A stretch of 64,000 nucleotides of DNA, from positions 29,770-93,769 of the forward strand of contig NZ_MRDL01000050.1 of the NCBI RefSeq assembly GCF_002008365.1. The letters run 5' to 3'. The translations under genes were made by a program, and so were the position numbers. The notes beneath the pieces were generated by a model. It worked only from the letters and a program-made list of their open reading frames with translations. It was not told the DNA's origin and searched no databases. This DNA comes from Rhizobium leguminosarum bv. viciae USDA 2370 (lineage in GTDB: Bacteria > Pseudomonadota > Alphaproteobacteria > Rhizobiales > Rhizobiaceae). Positions 25,750-35,001 of the stretch are shown in pieces (position 1 is the first letter of the stretch; each line of letters begins with the position of its first letter).

Positions 25750-27093
25750 CTACTCCGATTCCCTTTCGACAACACGCCGCGCCCGGATCGCCGCCGCAAT
25801 AAAGACCCGTGAAAGACCGTGGTAGAGGGGTTCGCGCGACAGGATCCGCGAAGTCACGTAGCCGATCATCGACACCGCCATAATTGGGATGACTGCCTGG
25901 TGGTCGCCGGTCATTTCCAGGATGATGACGAAGGCCGTCATCGGCGCCTGCACGACGCCTGCGAAATAGCCGGCCATGCCGAGGATAGCCGCCAGTGCGA
26001 TGCTGGTGCCGAGCAGGGAGCCGACGGTGCTGCCGAAACCGGCGCCGACGGCAAGCGACGGCGCAAAGATGCCGCCCGGAATACCTGACAGCATGGACAA
26101 GAAGCTGGCGGCGAGCTTTTCAACGAAGAAGAGCAGAGGCAGGGCATTGCCTTCGACCGCAGCTCGCGCCTGCTCGTAGCCGGTGCCGAAAGTCGTGCCT
26201 CCCGACGCCACGCCGATGACTGCGATCGCCAGTCCGCAGATGCCCGCAAGCGCCAGCATGCGCTTCAGCGGCTGTGGTTGCGCCCAGCGGCGGATCTTTT
26301 GGCCGAAGTGCAACGCGAAACCGCTGAAGGCCGCTCCAAGCGCACCACCGCCGATGCCGCAGATCAGAACCAGCCCCCAGTCGCGAAGCTCGGTGGGGGC
26401 AGCCGATGCCATGCCGAAATAATTGTAGCTTCCAGAAAGCCCAAGAGCCGCGAGACCAGAGAGGATGACTGCCGTGAGCACCAGCCCGTTCGTCCGAGAC
26501 TCGTAGGTCCGGCTCATCTCCTCGATGGCGAAGACGATACCGGCAAGCGGGGTGTTGAAGGCGGCCGCAATGCCCGCCGCCGATCCGGCCAGAATCAGCC
26601 CGCGCGCCTGCGCCATGCCACTGAACCGGGCGACGGCGAGCATGATCGACGCGCCGACCTGCACGGTCGGACCCTCGCGGCCGATCGAGGCGCCAGAGAA
26701 TAGCCCGAGCACCGTCAGCACAATCTTGCCGAAAGCGATCTTCAGCGACAGCAGCCGCGTCCGATCTTCTTCGTCCCGCAGATGTCGCGCGGCGATCGCC
26801 TGCGGAATGCCGCTGCCCTGCGAATTCGGAAACAGCGTCGCCGCCAGATAGGCCGACAGCATGAAGCCGAGCGGGGTCAGCGCAAGTGGCAGCAGGAAGG
26901 CCCATTCACCGGACGAGGTGAGAGACCCGAAGCCCTTCTGCGCCAGATCCGCAAGCTTCGCAAAGCCGACGCTGATCACCCCGATTGCCAATGCCCCGCA
27001 CCAAAACACCAGCCTCGGCTGCCAAAGCGAGAAAGAGCCCCATAAGACGCGGGAGCGGCGAAAGAGCTTGGAATATCGATAGGATGATGGCAT
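25750..27093 (-). CDS. ClC-family chloride channel or chloride/proton exchanger
   Basis: A polytopic protein of about 447 residues. All three anion-pathway signatures are present: GSGIPQ, GREGPTVQ (with the gating Glu) and GGIFAPSLAVGA. The proton-transfer Glu region reads FAIEEM. No CBS domains follow, as is common in bacteria. It would conduct or exchange chloride across the inner membrane, for acid or osmotic resistance. ATG 27093 (MPSSYRYSKLFRRSR) fits the family; a frame to 27162 adds an unsupported N-terminus. It lies just downstream of kup in the same direction. Confidence 0.88.
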   Translation of the reverse strand: MPSSYRYSKLFRRSRVLWGSFSLWQPRLVFWCGALAIGVISVGFAKLADLAQKGFGSLTSSGEWAFLLPLALTPLGFMLSAYLAATLFPNSQGSGIPQAIAARHLRDEEDRTRLLSLKIAFGKIVLTVLGLFSGASIGREGPTVQVGASIMLAVARFSGMAQARGLILAGSAAGIAAAFNTPLAGIVFAIEEMSRTYESRTNGLVLTAVILSGLAALGLSGSYNYFGMASAAPTELRDWGLVLICGIGGGALGAAFSGFALHFGQKIRRWAQPQPLKRMLALAGICGLAIAVIGVASGGTTFGTGYEQARAAVEGNALPLLFFVEKLAASFLSMLSGIPGGIFAPSLAVGAGFGSTVGSLLGTSIALAAILGMAGYFAGVVQAPMTAFVIILEMTGDHQAVIPIMAVSMIGYVTSRILSREPLYHGLSRVFIAAAIRARRVVERESE

Positions 27094-27194
27094 GTCGGGG
27101 CTCGGCGATACGGGGCGGGGTTGTCCTTTACTAGCGCCATCGCGCCCCAAGATCACCCCCACTTGCAGGATGTCGATTGCTGGCGTGCTGCTGG

Positions 27195-29096
27195 CTAGAT
27201 GGTCGTCTGCAGCCCAAGTTCGACCACTCGCCCCGACGGCAGCCCGAAATAGTCTGTCGCATTGCTGGCATTTTCAGCAAGCGAGATGAACAGCCGGTCC
27301 TGCCAGAACGGCAGGCCGCCCTTCTTCGACGGGAGGATCGTTCGGCGGGAAAGGAAGAACGAGGTCGACATGATGTCGAACTTCAGACCAAGCTTGCGGG
27401 CGAGAACGAGCGCACGAGGGATGTTTGGCGTCTCCATGTAGCCGAACGTGATCACAAGCCGGCTGAAGTGGCGATTGAAGCTTTCGAGAAAAATTTTCTC
27501 ATCGTCCGGGACGAAAGGCGTGGTCGAGGTCACGACGCTGAGAATGACGTTCTGCTCATGGAGCACCTTGTAGTGCTTCAGGCTATGGAGAAGTGCGGTC
27601 GGCGCGCCTTCGATGTCGCTTGTCAGGAACATCGCAGTCCCAGGCACCGTGGGCGGCTTCTTCCTTGCGAGGTTGTCGATGATCGCCGAAAGTGGGATTT
27701 CGTCGGCCTTGGTGCGGGCGGCAAGCAGCCGACGTCCCGCCGTCCATGTCTGCATGATGAGCGCCATCGTTGTCGCCACAGCAACGGGAACCCATCCGCC
27801 TTCTGCGAACTTCGCGATGTTGGCGGCTAGAAACCCGGCGTCGATCAGCGTAATCGGCACGATGACTGCAAGAGCCGCCGCCAGCTTCCAGCTCCAGATA
27901 CGGCGCATCACGATGAACAGGAGGATCGAAGTGATGAACATTTCGCCTGTCACGGCGATGCCATAGGCGGCGGAAAGGCCGCTCGAGTTTTGGAAGAAGA
28001 GTACCAGAGCAGCGACGAAGATGAACAGCAGGTTGTTCACCTGCGGCATGAAGATCTGTCCGGATTGTGTTTCGGAGGTGTGGAGGATTCGCAGGCGCGG
28101 AAGCAGGTTGAGGTGCATCGCCTGACGGACGAGGGAATAGGCGCCGGAGATCACGGCCTGGCTGGCGATGACCGTTGCCGCGGTGGCGAGACAGACCATA
28201 GGAATCCGCGCCCACTCCGGATGCATGCTGAAAAAGGGATGCTCAGCCATCTCCGGGTTCGCGAGCACGAACGCCCCCTGTCCGAAGTAATTCAGAAGCA
28301 GACTAGGGAAGACGAGCGAAAACCACGCCGTGACGATCGGGCGGCGTCCGAAATGTCCAAGGTCGACATACAGAGCCTCGGCGCCGGTCACGGCAAGAAA
28401 GACGGCCCCGAGCACCGCGATGGCCGAGCCGATGTTGTTTGCGATATATTGGAGTGCGTGTACCGGATTGACTGCGGCTAACACCGACGGATCGTCAAAG
28501 ATGTGGATCGCCCCGCTGACGCCAAGAACGATAAACCACAGAGCCGTTACGGGACCGAACACCGACGCCACGCCGCTCGTGCCGAATCGCTGGACGAAAA
28601 ACAGCACGGCGATGATCGTGAGAGTGATCGGCACGACCCAGTTGGACAACGCCGGTGCGACCACCTCGATGCCCTCGACCGCAGACAGGACTGAGATCGC
28701 AGGCGTGATGATCGCATCACCGAGGAATAGCGAGGCGCCGATCACGCCCAGGACAAGCACCCATTTGGGGCGTCCGGCCAGACCTTCGCGGGCGAGCGTC
28801 ATGAGAGACAGCGTGCCGCCTTCGCCCCGGTTGTCTGCCTTCAGCACGAACGTCACATACTTCAAGGTGACTACGATCGTGAGCGCCCAGACGATCAGTG
28901 ACAGGATTCCAAGGACGTCCGCGCGATCCGCTCCGGATCCGCCGGTGGCGTGCAGAGCCTCTCTGAATGCATAAAGCGGGCTGGTTCCGATGTCGCCATA
29001 GACGACGCCCAATGCAGCGAGAACGAGCGATGGCAGTCCTCGCCGGCTCTGGTGTTCCAGTTCCGGATCTGCTGATCGGAGCTTGGCATCGGTCAA
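27195..29096 (-). CDS. kup: Low-affinity potassium uptake protein Kup
   Basis: A protein of about 633 residues with twelve predicted membrane segments and a cytosolic C-terminal domain. The N-terminal signature LPSLVLAALGVVYGDIGTSPLYAF is that of KUP/HAK/KT carriers. Other hallmarks are NRGEGGTLSLMTLA, GDAIITPAISVLSAVEGI and GPVTALWF. It drives proton-coupled K+ uptake. The start is probably TTG 29096 (LTDAKLRSAD), with AGGA at 29105-29108 upstream; this is not certain. Together with the ClC gene it forms an ion-homeostasis pair. Confidence 0.92.
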   Translation of the reverse strand: MTDAKLRSADPELEHQSRRGLPSLVLAALGVVYGDIGTSPLYAFREALHATGGSGADRADVLGILSLIVWALTIVVTLKYVTFVLKADNRGEGGTLSLMTLAREGLAGRPKWVLVLGVIGASLFLGDAIITPAISVLSAVEGIEVVAPALSNWVVPITLTIIAVLFFVQRFGTSGVASVFGPVTALWFIVLGVSGAIHIFDDPSVLAAVNPVHALQYIANNIGSAIAVLGAVFLAVTGAEALYVDLGHFGRRPIVTAWFSLVFPSLLLNYFGQGAFVLANPEMAEHPFFSMHPEWARIPMVCLATAATVIASQAVISGAYSLVRQAMHLNLLPRLRILHTSETQSGQIFMPQVNNLLFIFVAALVLFFQNSSGLSAAYGIAVTGEMFITSILLFIVMRRIWSWKLAAALAVIVPITLIDAGFLAANIAKFAEGGWVPVAVATTMALIMQTWTAGRRLLAARTKADEIPLSAIIDNLARKKPPTVPGTAMFLTSDIEGAPTALLHSLKHYKVLHEQNVILSVVTSTTPFVPDDEKIFLESFNRHFSRLVITFGYMETPNIPRALVLARKLGLKFDIMSTSFFLSRRTILPSKKGGLPFWQDRLFISLAENASNATDYFGLPSGRVVELGLQTTI

Positions 29097-29490
29097 ATGG
29101 GCTGTCCTGTAGTATGCACGGTGAATGCTGGAAGGTGCCACCGGCTTGGTCTGATGGCAACGCGAACGTCTGCCCAGCGGTTGCATCCACCTTCCGAATA
29201 AAGGTCGTGATGGAACAGGCTCGTGAGGGCATCATCACGGGGCTACCCCCAGTGTTGAGGCTCATGGACATTGCCTTCGGCGTTGACTCGGTGATGGCGA
29301 CGGGCATCATCACCCCGCAGGCGCAGCTCGCACCAGCCTCAAGTGCTTCGGCGACAGCAAGGCTTATGGCATCAAGGTCCATGCGCTTCTTGCGGATCGC
29401 ACGGTCTGTGGCGATACAGGTTGTCGGAATAGTTCAATGCTGACGGTTTTGTTAGGAACATTCGGGAACGGCTGGTGGCAGTCGCTTGCT
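29097..29490. other. Stretch without a recognisable gene
   Basis: About 390 bases between kup and the histidine kinase. Frames on both strands are open for short distances, but none resembles a known protein and no repeat stands out. It probably contains the kup promoter. Confidence 0.5.
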
Positions 29491-31902
29491 TCACGTATGC
29501 TGTCGGTCAGTCGGCTTGCCAAGGCTAGGAAGAGAGAAGGCAAAGGTCGCACCTGGTCCGTCGTTCGGCACCGCCCACATTCGGCCGCCATGATTTTCAA
29601 TGATCGAGCGGCTGATGGAGAGACCTATACCCATCCCGTTCCGCTTCGTCGTGAAAAATGGTTCGAACATCTTGTCCGCAGCGTCAGCGGCTATGCCGAC
29701 GCCCGCATCCAAGATTGACAAAGTGAGCATGTCCTCGCTCACCAGCGCGGTTCGCACGAGCAGACGGCGAGGGCGCCCCTCGATCTCTGCCATGGCCTCG
29801 ATTCCGTTCAGGACCATATTCAAAATGACCTGCTGAAGTTGAATGCGATCGCCGCTGACGGACGGGAGCTCTGGGGTCAGCCTCGCTTCCAGGACGATAG
29901 ACTTCTCACGTATGTCCCGCGCAGATAATGCAATCACCTCGCGAGCTATCTCATTCAGGTCGATTTTCTCCATCGCTGGAGACTGCCGATTGAACATAGC
30001 CCGAAGTCGCTTGATAACTTCGGTTGCGCGCATGGTGTCTCGGATCGTCCGCCGGGCAGTGTCTGTTGCGGAGGCGATGTTCGGTGGATCGAGCGCCAAT
30101 AGACGGACACATGCATTGGCGTTCGCGAGAATGCCCGAAAGTGGTTGGCTCACCTCGTGCGCTATGGAGGTCGTCAGAGCACTAATTGTCATCACGCGGG
30201 AGACGTATGCGAGTTCTTCTCGGGCCTTTAACAGTGCTTCCTCACCACGTCGGAGAGCATCTTCCGCTCGTCTTGTCTCGGTGATGTCCTGTACCGTTCC
30301 CATGAACGCCGGGTGATCGCCGATGTAGTGTGTTACCCTGGCAAGTCCTCGAATGAACCTGACGGACGCATCTGTCCTGATGATCCGGAAGACAAAATCG
30401 GAATCCTCACCAGCAAACCCTCTCTCCATCTCGAAGTCAAAGAGTTCCAGGTCCTCTGGATGGACCCGCTCCCTGACCGCATCGATGCTTGGCTCGAGCT
30501 CGGGGTCGAGGTCGAATATTCTGTAGAACTCCTCAGACCAGATGTTCTCATCCCGCTGGATATCAGATGTAAAGCTCCCTGTTGAACTAATCCGTTGAGC
30601 GGCGACGAGCTGCGCCTGGCTCCGCTCGACCTGCGTCTCTCGCCTGACAAGAGCTTCCTCGTGACGCGTCCGGTCTATGGAGATAGCTGCCATATGCTTC
30701 GCTCGATCGACTATTTGCTGCTCGCGAGGTTCGAGGGGTGCTTGCTGATGACGTAGGATTACAAATATCCCGGCCGTGTTCCCATACGGGGACAGAATTG
30801 GAATGGCCTGGCAGTAATTCAGACCGTTGGCCAACATGATCTCGCCCATCGACGTCTCACGCTGGTCGCTTTCGGCCAGATTTGTGATCTCGACAGTCCT
30901 TTTTGTCAGAGCTGCCGTGGAGCAGGGATTCTTGTCCGAAGTCACGTTCTTGCCGTCGAAGATCTCCCTGAACTCGCCAGGCAGCCTAGTGGGCGCCCCC
31001 ATTCGAAAGAGCTTGCGGTCAAGCGAAAGCTCGAGGAAGCCACAAACGAGGTCCGGAACCAGATCCGCGACGACATCGCAAAGCCGTTGAAGAACACTTG
31101 CCGACGGTGCGCCTCGCGCGACCATTTCGAGTATCTCCATTTCGTGTCCGAGGAGGCGGGAGGAGTCCCGACTGTCCTGAACGTCGATCTGAAGTACGCA
31201 ATAGCCCGTCAACTCTCCGTTTCGCATCGGGATTTGTACGGCCTGTGCCTCCAGCCAGCGCAGCGTTCCGTCCGCAGAGAGCGCTTGATACGACATGACA
31301 GATGGTTTGTTTCCGTCCTGCCCCGCCTGCAAATGAAAGGCGATTTCTTTCAGTTTGCTAAGATTGAAGTGGGATGATCTGTCTTGCACCTGAGCGCTTG
31401 GTGATAAGCCGTACCACCGCCATGCTGCCTGATTTGCAAACTCAAGCTCCAGAGAAGGCGTCAGTAGAAGCGCTTGGAGTGACAGGGAATCTAGGAAACT
31501 CCGAAAGTCACGATCGGCGTTGCCAATCTGGTTGTCGGTCCTCTCAAGACGTTCTGTCGCAAGCCAACAGATCTCCCCTCCGAGCCCTTTCATTGGCGAA
31601 GCAGAAATATTGAACCATTCGAATCTTCCGTCTCGTCGCCGCAAACGGGCGGCGACGAGTTGAACGTCACCCTTCTGCGCCGGAACGATGAGGAGATGAT
31701 CGTCCGAATGCAGAAAGCTTGCCCACTGCCGCGAGCCACCCTGATCGATTATCAGGCCAGTGAAGTCAGTGAAGCGCGAGTTCGCATAGCTCAGGGCGCC
31801 TGTTTCGTCCGTTGTCCAGACCAGGCCGGGCAGGCTGTTCAAGATTCCTAGGCCGTCGTTGGACTCAAACGTGAGTGCCTCCTCGTCGAGTGACATTGAC
31901 AT
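29491..31902 (-). CDS. Multidomain PAS-GAF sensor histidine kinase
   Basis: About 803 residues without membrane segments. Order: PAS (about 15-125, LPGLVWTTDETGALSYANSRF), a second PAS (about 135-255), a GAF-like domain (about 265-420), a PAS_3 domain (about 440-555) and the transmitter. The His box is TTSIAHEVSQPLSGILANA, as in FixL/DctB-like kinases, and the ATPase has LNGIEAM, LDAGVGIA and GMGIGLSISRSIIENHGG. Start ATG 31902 overlaps the TGA of the MFS gene, which implies coupling. It resembles the transmitters at 35002 and 38512, so the three arose by duplication. The signal is unknown. Confidence 0.86.
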   Translation of the reverse strand: MSMSLDEEALTFESNDGLGILNSLPGLVWTTDETGALSYANSRFTDFTGLIIDQGGSRQWASFLHSDDHLLIVPAQKGDVQLVAARLRRRDGRFEWFNISASPMKGLGGEICWLATERLERTDNQIGNADRDFRSFLDSLSLQALLLTPSLELEFANQAAWRWYGLSPSAQVQDRSSHFNLSKLKEIAFHLQAGQDGNKPSVMSYQALSADGTLRWLEAQAVQIPMRNGELTGYCVLQIDVQDSRDSSRLLGHEMEILEMVARGAPSASVLQRLCDVVADLVPDLVCGFLELSLDRKLFRMGAPTRLPGEFREIFDGKNVTSDKNPCSTAALTKRTVEITNLAESDQRETSMGEIMLANGLNYCQAIPILSPYGNTAGIFVILRHQQAPLEPREQQIVDRAKHMAAISIDRTRHEEALVRRETQVERSQAQLVAAQRISSTGSFTSDIQRDENIWSEEFYRIFDLDPELEPSIDAVRERVHPEDLELFDFEMERGFAGEDSDFVFRIIRTDASVRFIRGLARVTHYIGDHPAFMGTVQDITETRRAEDALRRGEEALLKAREELAYVSRVMTISALTTSIAHEVSQPLSGILANANACVRLLALDPPNIASATDTARRTIRDTMRATEVIKRLRAMFNRQSPAMEKIDLNEIAREVIALSARDIREKSIVLEARLTPELPSVSGDRIQLQQVILNMVLNGIEAMAEIEGRPRRLLVRTALVSEDMLTLSILDAGVGIAADAADKMFEPFFTTKRNGMGIGLSISRSIIENHGGRMWAVPNDGPGATFAFSLPSLGKPTDRQHT

Positions 31903-33128
31903 CAACGGTCGTTCCGTTCACTTCGACGCCCCGCTGTCAGGGCAGGAGCTGTCGCTAGTCCGGCGCCGCCGCTGAGGCGCGTTTCGGTCAGCCGTCGCCC
32001 AATGATGAAGTCCTTCGAGAGAATTGCCACCAGCGCGCAAGCGAGCATCCACATCGAAGCGGTCAGGGTAAGCGTGACAGAAGTCGAGCCGAGCGTCGCC
32101 GAGGCTAGGATAGTACCGAATGAAGTCGAAATTTTCAGCGCGGAGAAAACCTCAGCCCTCATCTCTGGCGTCACCAGTCTGTTGAGCTGCAACGAGTAGT
32201 GGATGCCGAGCGATGGGGCGCATATCCCCACAAGCGCGCAGCCGAGTATCGATAAACCGAAGGAATTCTGAAGGATCAGCGCCATGCCGATAATGATCGA
32301 GAGGAACATCGCGGCGACCTGCTGCTTCGAGTAGGCTTTGTTGAGCAGTCCGTTTCCCATGGACCCGACAAGCGACGCCGCACACAGGGATCCGGTGAAT
32401 ATCGCGCCGTACCCCGCTTGCAGATTGAACCCCATCGCAAGCGACACCGCACCAACTTCGATGCCGCTGATGGCGGCGGAACTGGCACAGGCGCATCCGA
32501 GCCAGAGAAGAACTTCAGGCGTCACCGATTTAGTTCGGGTTTCTGCCGCTTGCGGCTCTACATTGCATCGTGCGGACGGCAAGATCATTGCGGGCACCGC
32601 GCCGAGTATTGCGATTGCAGCTATCGAGAATGATGCGGATACCGATCCAAGACTGGCTGCCAAAATCGGGGTGACGAGGAAGGTGAGGTCCGACGCAAAA
32701 GCTGCCAAGGCGAGTGCCCTTGTCATCTGTGACTGCACTACAAGATAGTTTGCGCTGTCACGCAGATAGCCGAAGGCCGCACCTTGCACGAGGCCGGCGG
32801 CCACCGCCGCAGCGATGAAAACTGCGTACGGCGCGCCCACTCCACACGCTGTAGCGCAAGCGAACAGTGCTGCCGTCCGAATAAAGATGAGAGCCTTGAA
32901 GAATGCGATTGAGTTCGCACTCCGCCCCAACCGGGCAATTGGCAAGGCTCCGACAAGTTGCGCGGTTGTCATGGCCGCGAGCGCCGTTGCCCCAGTAGCG
33001 GGGTTCCCCGTGATCGAGAGTGCTGCCAATGCGAAGGCAATCGACGCTCCTGAGCGAGGTGCGCCGAACAAGCCGTAGGCGACCGCCCAGCGGATAGTCT
33101 GATGACTTTGTAGACCGCCCCAGTTCAT
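31902..33128 (-). CDS. Major facilitator superfamily transporter
   Basis: A 408-residue protein with about twelve membrane segments, mostly Ala/Gly-rich, with a loop between segments 6 and 7 (RCNVEPQAAETRTKS). It lacks a strong substrate signature. Its stop overlaps the start codon of the downstream kinase, so the carrier and the sensor are made together; the kinase may sense the transported compound. Start ATG 33128 (MNWGGLQSHQTIRW) is likely. A GGTATTGCC half-site lies at 33289-33297. Confidence 0.77.
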   Translation of the reverse strand: MNWGGLQSHQTIRWAVAYGLFGAPRSGASIAFALAALSITGNPATGATALAAMTTAQLVGALPIARLGRSANSIAFFKALIFIRTAALFACATACGVGAPYAVFIAAAVAAGLVQGAAFGYLRDSANYLVVQSQMTRALALAAFASDLTFLVTPILAASLGSVSASFSIAAIAILGAVPAMILPSARCNVEPQAAETRTKSVTPEVLLWLGCACASSAAISGIEVGAVSLAMGFNLQAGYGAIFTGSLCAASLVGSMGNGLLNKAYSKQQVAAMFLSIIIGMALILQNSFGLSILGCALVGICAPSLGIHYSLQLNRLVTPEMRAEVFSALKISTSFGTILASATLGSTSVTLTLTASMWMLACALVAILSKDFIIGRRLTETRLSGGAGLATAPALTAGRRSERNDR

Positions 33129-33311
33129 TTTCCGCCAATTCTGGCCGTATCGTCCGCAGATAAACCTTGCCAAAGTATTTGCAGCACGCGTGGTGAGAAG
33201 CGCCTCGCGTCCAGTGACTTGGAAGCATAGGTGGTACTCACCATCAGGATGAGTTTACCGCAAACTTGCACCAAGCACACTATACTAAGGTATTGCCTCT
33301 GATCTCTGACG

Positions 33312-33468
33312 ATAGAAAAGCTCTTTGCCAAGGTCAAGCACGGGCTGCGCAAGGCGCAGGCCCGAACCCGACAGGCTATCGACGACGCGCTGGCAGAAAC
33401 CCTTCAAACCGTCTCGCCGAAAGAGTGCCAAAACTACTTCAAGGAAGCCGGATATGAACAGACCTAAA
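33312..33468 (+). mobile_element. Remnant of an IS630-family transposase (C-terminus)
   Basis: One frame reads IEKLFAKVKHGLRKAQAR and later SPKECQNYFKEAGYEQT before TAA at 33466. This is the conserved C-terminal end of IS630-family transposases. Only about 50 residues remain, and the catalytic DDE core and terminal repeats are absent. It marks old insertion activity at the boundary of the catabolic region. Confidence 0.72.
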
Positions 33469-33523
33469 ACAATCCCGCTCTAATGTGTCAAACGCGCCGC
33501 GGCTTGCCGCGCCGCCGTGCGTT

Positions 33524-34822
33524 TTAAATATTTTCGCGGATCGGCTTGAAAGCAGCTCGGAGTTCGGCGGCAAACAACTGGGGCTGCTCCCATGCAGCGA
33601 AATGCCCGCCCTTTGCCGGCCGGCCATAGTGGATGAGTTTCGGATAGGCCTTTTCAGCCCAGCTCTGCGGCGCCTGATAGATTTCATCCGGGAACGCGCT
33701 GACTGCGACCGGGATCTTGATGCCGCGCGGATCGAAGAAGCCGCCGGAGGGGAAATGCGCATTGTCCCAGTAGAGGCGCGCCGAGGAGATCGCCGTATTC
33801 GTCAGCCAGTAGAGCGTGACGTTGTCGAGCACGTCGTCGGGCGTAAGGCCTTCCTTCTCGCCGCCGAAGGAACGAGCGATCATCCGGTAGCTGCGGATGT
33901 CGTGATCGAGCATCCAGGAGGCAAGTCCAATAGGCGAATCGACAATGCCGTAGAGCGTCTGCGGCCGATTGTTCATCTCGATCGCGTAGCCGAGCCCGTT
34001 CTTGTAGAAATCGTCGAGCTGCCCATAGGCCCGCTTCTCGTCGTCCGAGAGGCTCGCAGGCGCCGGCGCGCCCGATGACAGCAGCTTGGCGATATCGGCT
34101 GGCACGGTGGCCGCCATGTTGGTGTGGATGCCGATGAGGCCCGCTGGCTCCTGCACAGCCATCAGCTCGGTGACCGCATTGCCCCAGTCGCCGCCCTGCG
34201 CGACGTACTTCGTATAGCCGAGGCGCTGCATCAGCACGGCCCAGGCCTTGGCGATGCGCGGCGGATTCCAGCCCGTCTCCCTGGGCTTGGCCGAGAAGCC
34301 GTAGCCCGGAAGGGAAGGAATGACGACATGAAAAGCGTCGGCTTCGGTGCCACCGAAGGCGGTAGGATCGGTAAGGGGCTTTATGATCTTCATCTGTTCG
34401 ATGACCGATCCAGGCCAGCCATGGGTGATGATTATTGGCAGCGCATTTTCGTGCGTCGACTTGACGTGAATGAAATGAATGTCGAGGCCGTCTATCTCCG
34501 TAAGGAACTGCGGAAGGGAATTAAGCCGAGCCTCGACCTTTCGCCAGTCGTGGGTCTTCCAATGGGCGGCGAGCTTCTTAATCGTGTCGAGCCTGACGCC
34601 CTGGCTGTCGTCTGTGACGTTTTCCTCGTCCGGCCAGCGGGTGGCGGCAACGCGTCGATGGAGATCGGCGAGTTGATCCTTGGACGCGGTAAACTTGAAG
34701 GGTCGGAGCTCGGATACCGTACCGGTCGCTGCGAACGCTTTGGGAAACACCCCAATTGCACTGGCGGACGCCGCGACTGCAAGCAGTGTTCGACGGGTGA
34801 CTCTTTGCTCTACTCGGGACAT
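33524..34822 (-). CDS. Tat-exported epoxide hydrolase (EH1)
   Basis: A 432-residue protein. The twin-arginine leader (VTRRTLLAVAASASAIGVFPKAFA) is followed by the EHN domain (about 42-150, LRPFKFTASKDQLADLHRRVAATRWP) and an alpha/beta hydrolase domain. Active-site elements are HGWPGS, the Asp nucleophile in AQGGDWG and the His in KGGHFAAWEQP. It should hydrolyse epoxides in the periplasm. The start follows AAGGAGG. A GGTATGGCCGACACC palindrome lies 76 bases upstream. It is a clear paralogue of EH2 at 44283. Confidence 0.88.
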   Translation of the reverse strand: MSRVEQRVTRRTLLAVAASASAIGVFPKAFAATGTVSELRPFKFTASKDQLADLHRRVAATRWPDEENVTDDSQGVRLDTIKKLAAHWKTHDWRKVEARLNSLPQFLTEIDGLDIHFIHVKSTHENALPIIITHGWPGSVIEQMKIIKPLTDPTAFGGTEADAFHVVIPSLPGYGFSAKPRETGWNPPRIAKAWAVLMQRLGYTKYVAQGGDWGNAVTELMAVQEPAGLIGIHTNMAATVPADIAKLLSSGAPAPASLSDDEKRAYGQLDDFYKNGLGYAIEMNNRPQTLYGIVDSPIGLASWMLDHDIRSYRMIARSFGGEKEGLTPDDVLDNVTLYWLTNTAISSARLYWDNAHFPSGGFFDPRGIKIPVAVSAFPDEIYQAPQSWAEKAYPKLIHYGRPAKGGHFAAWEQPQLFAAELRAAFKPIRENI

Positions 34823-34897
34823 GGCGTCCTCCTTGCTCGTGCGTTGTTTGACGAGGAGGAAGTTCGCACCGAAGGAGTTCTGCAACAATTGCACCAA

Positions 34898-34912
34898 GGT
34901 ATGGCCGACACC
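34898..34912. promoter_or_regulatory. Shared palindromic operator before EH1
   Basis: GGTATGGCCGACACC is a near-copy of the palindromes at 44190, 53605 and 63113, set in the same CCAAGGT context as at 53605. It is 76 bases from the EH1 start. Confidence 0.5.
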
Positions 34913-35001
34913 TTTGTATCGGGTGGTTCCCCCGCCTGCTCGACTGTCGTGCGGAGGTGAACCGGATCAGAGCTGCCGGAGCGGGGGGAGATTCCAGCTT
35001 T

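Noticed and set aside
28717..29382. 221-codon minus-strand frame covering the kup upstream region
   Set aside because: Most of it is a shadow of kup; the unique part has no similarity or ribosome site.
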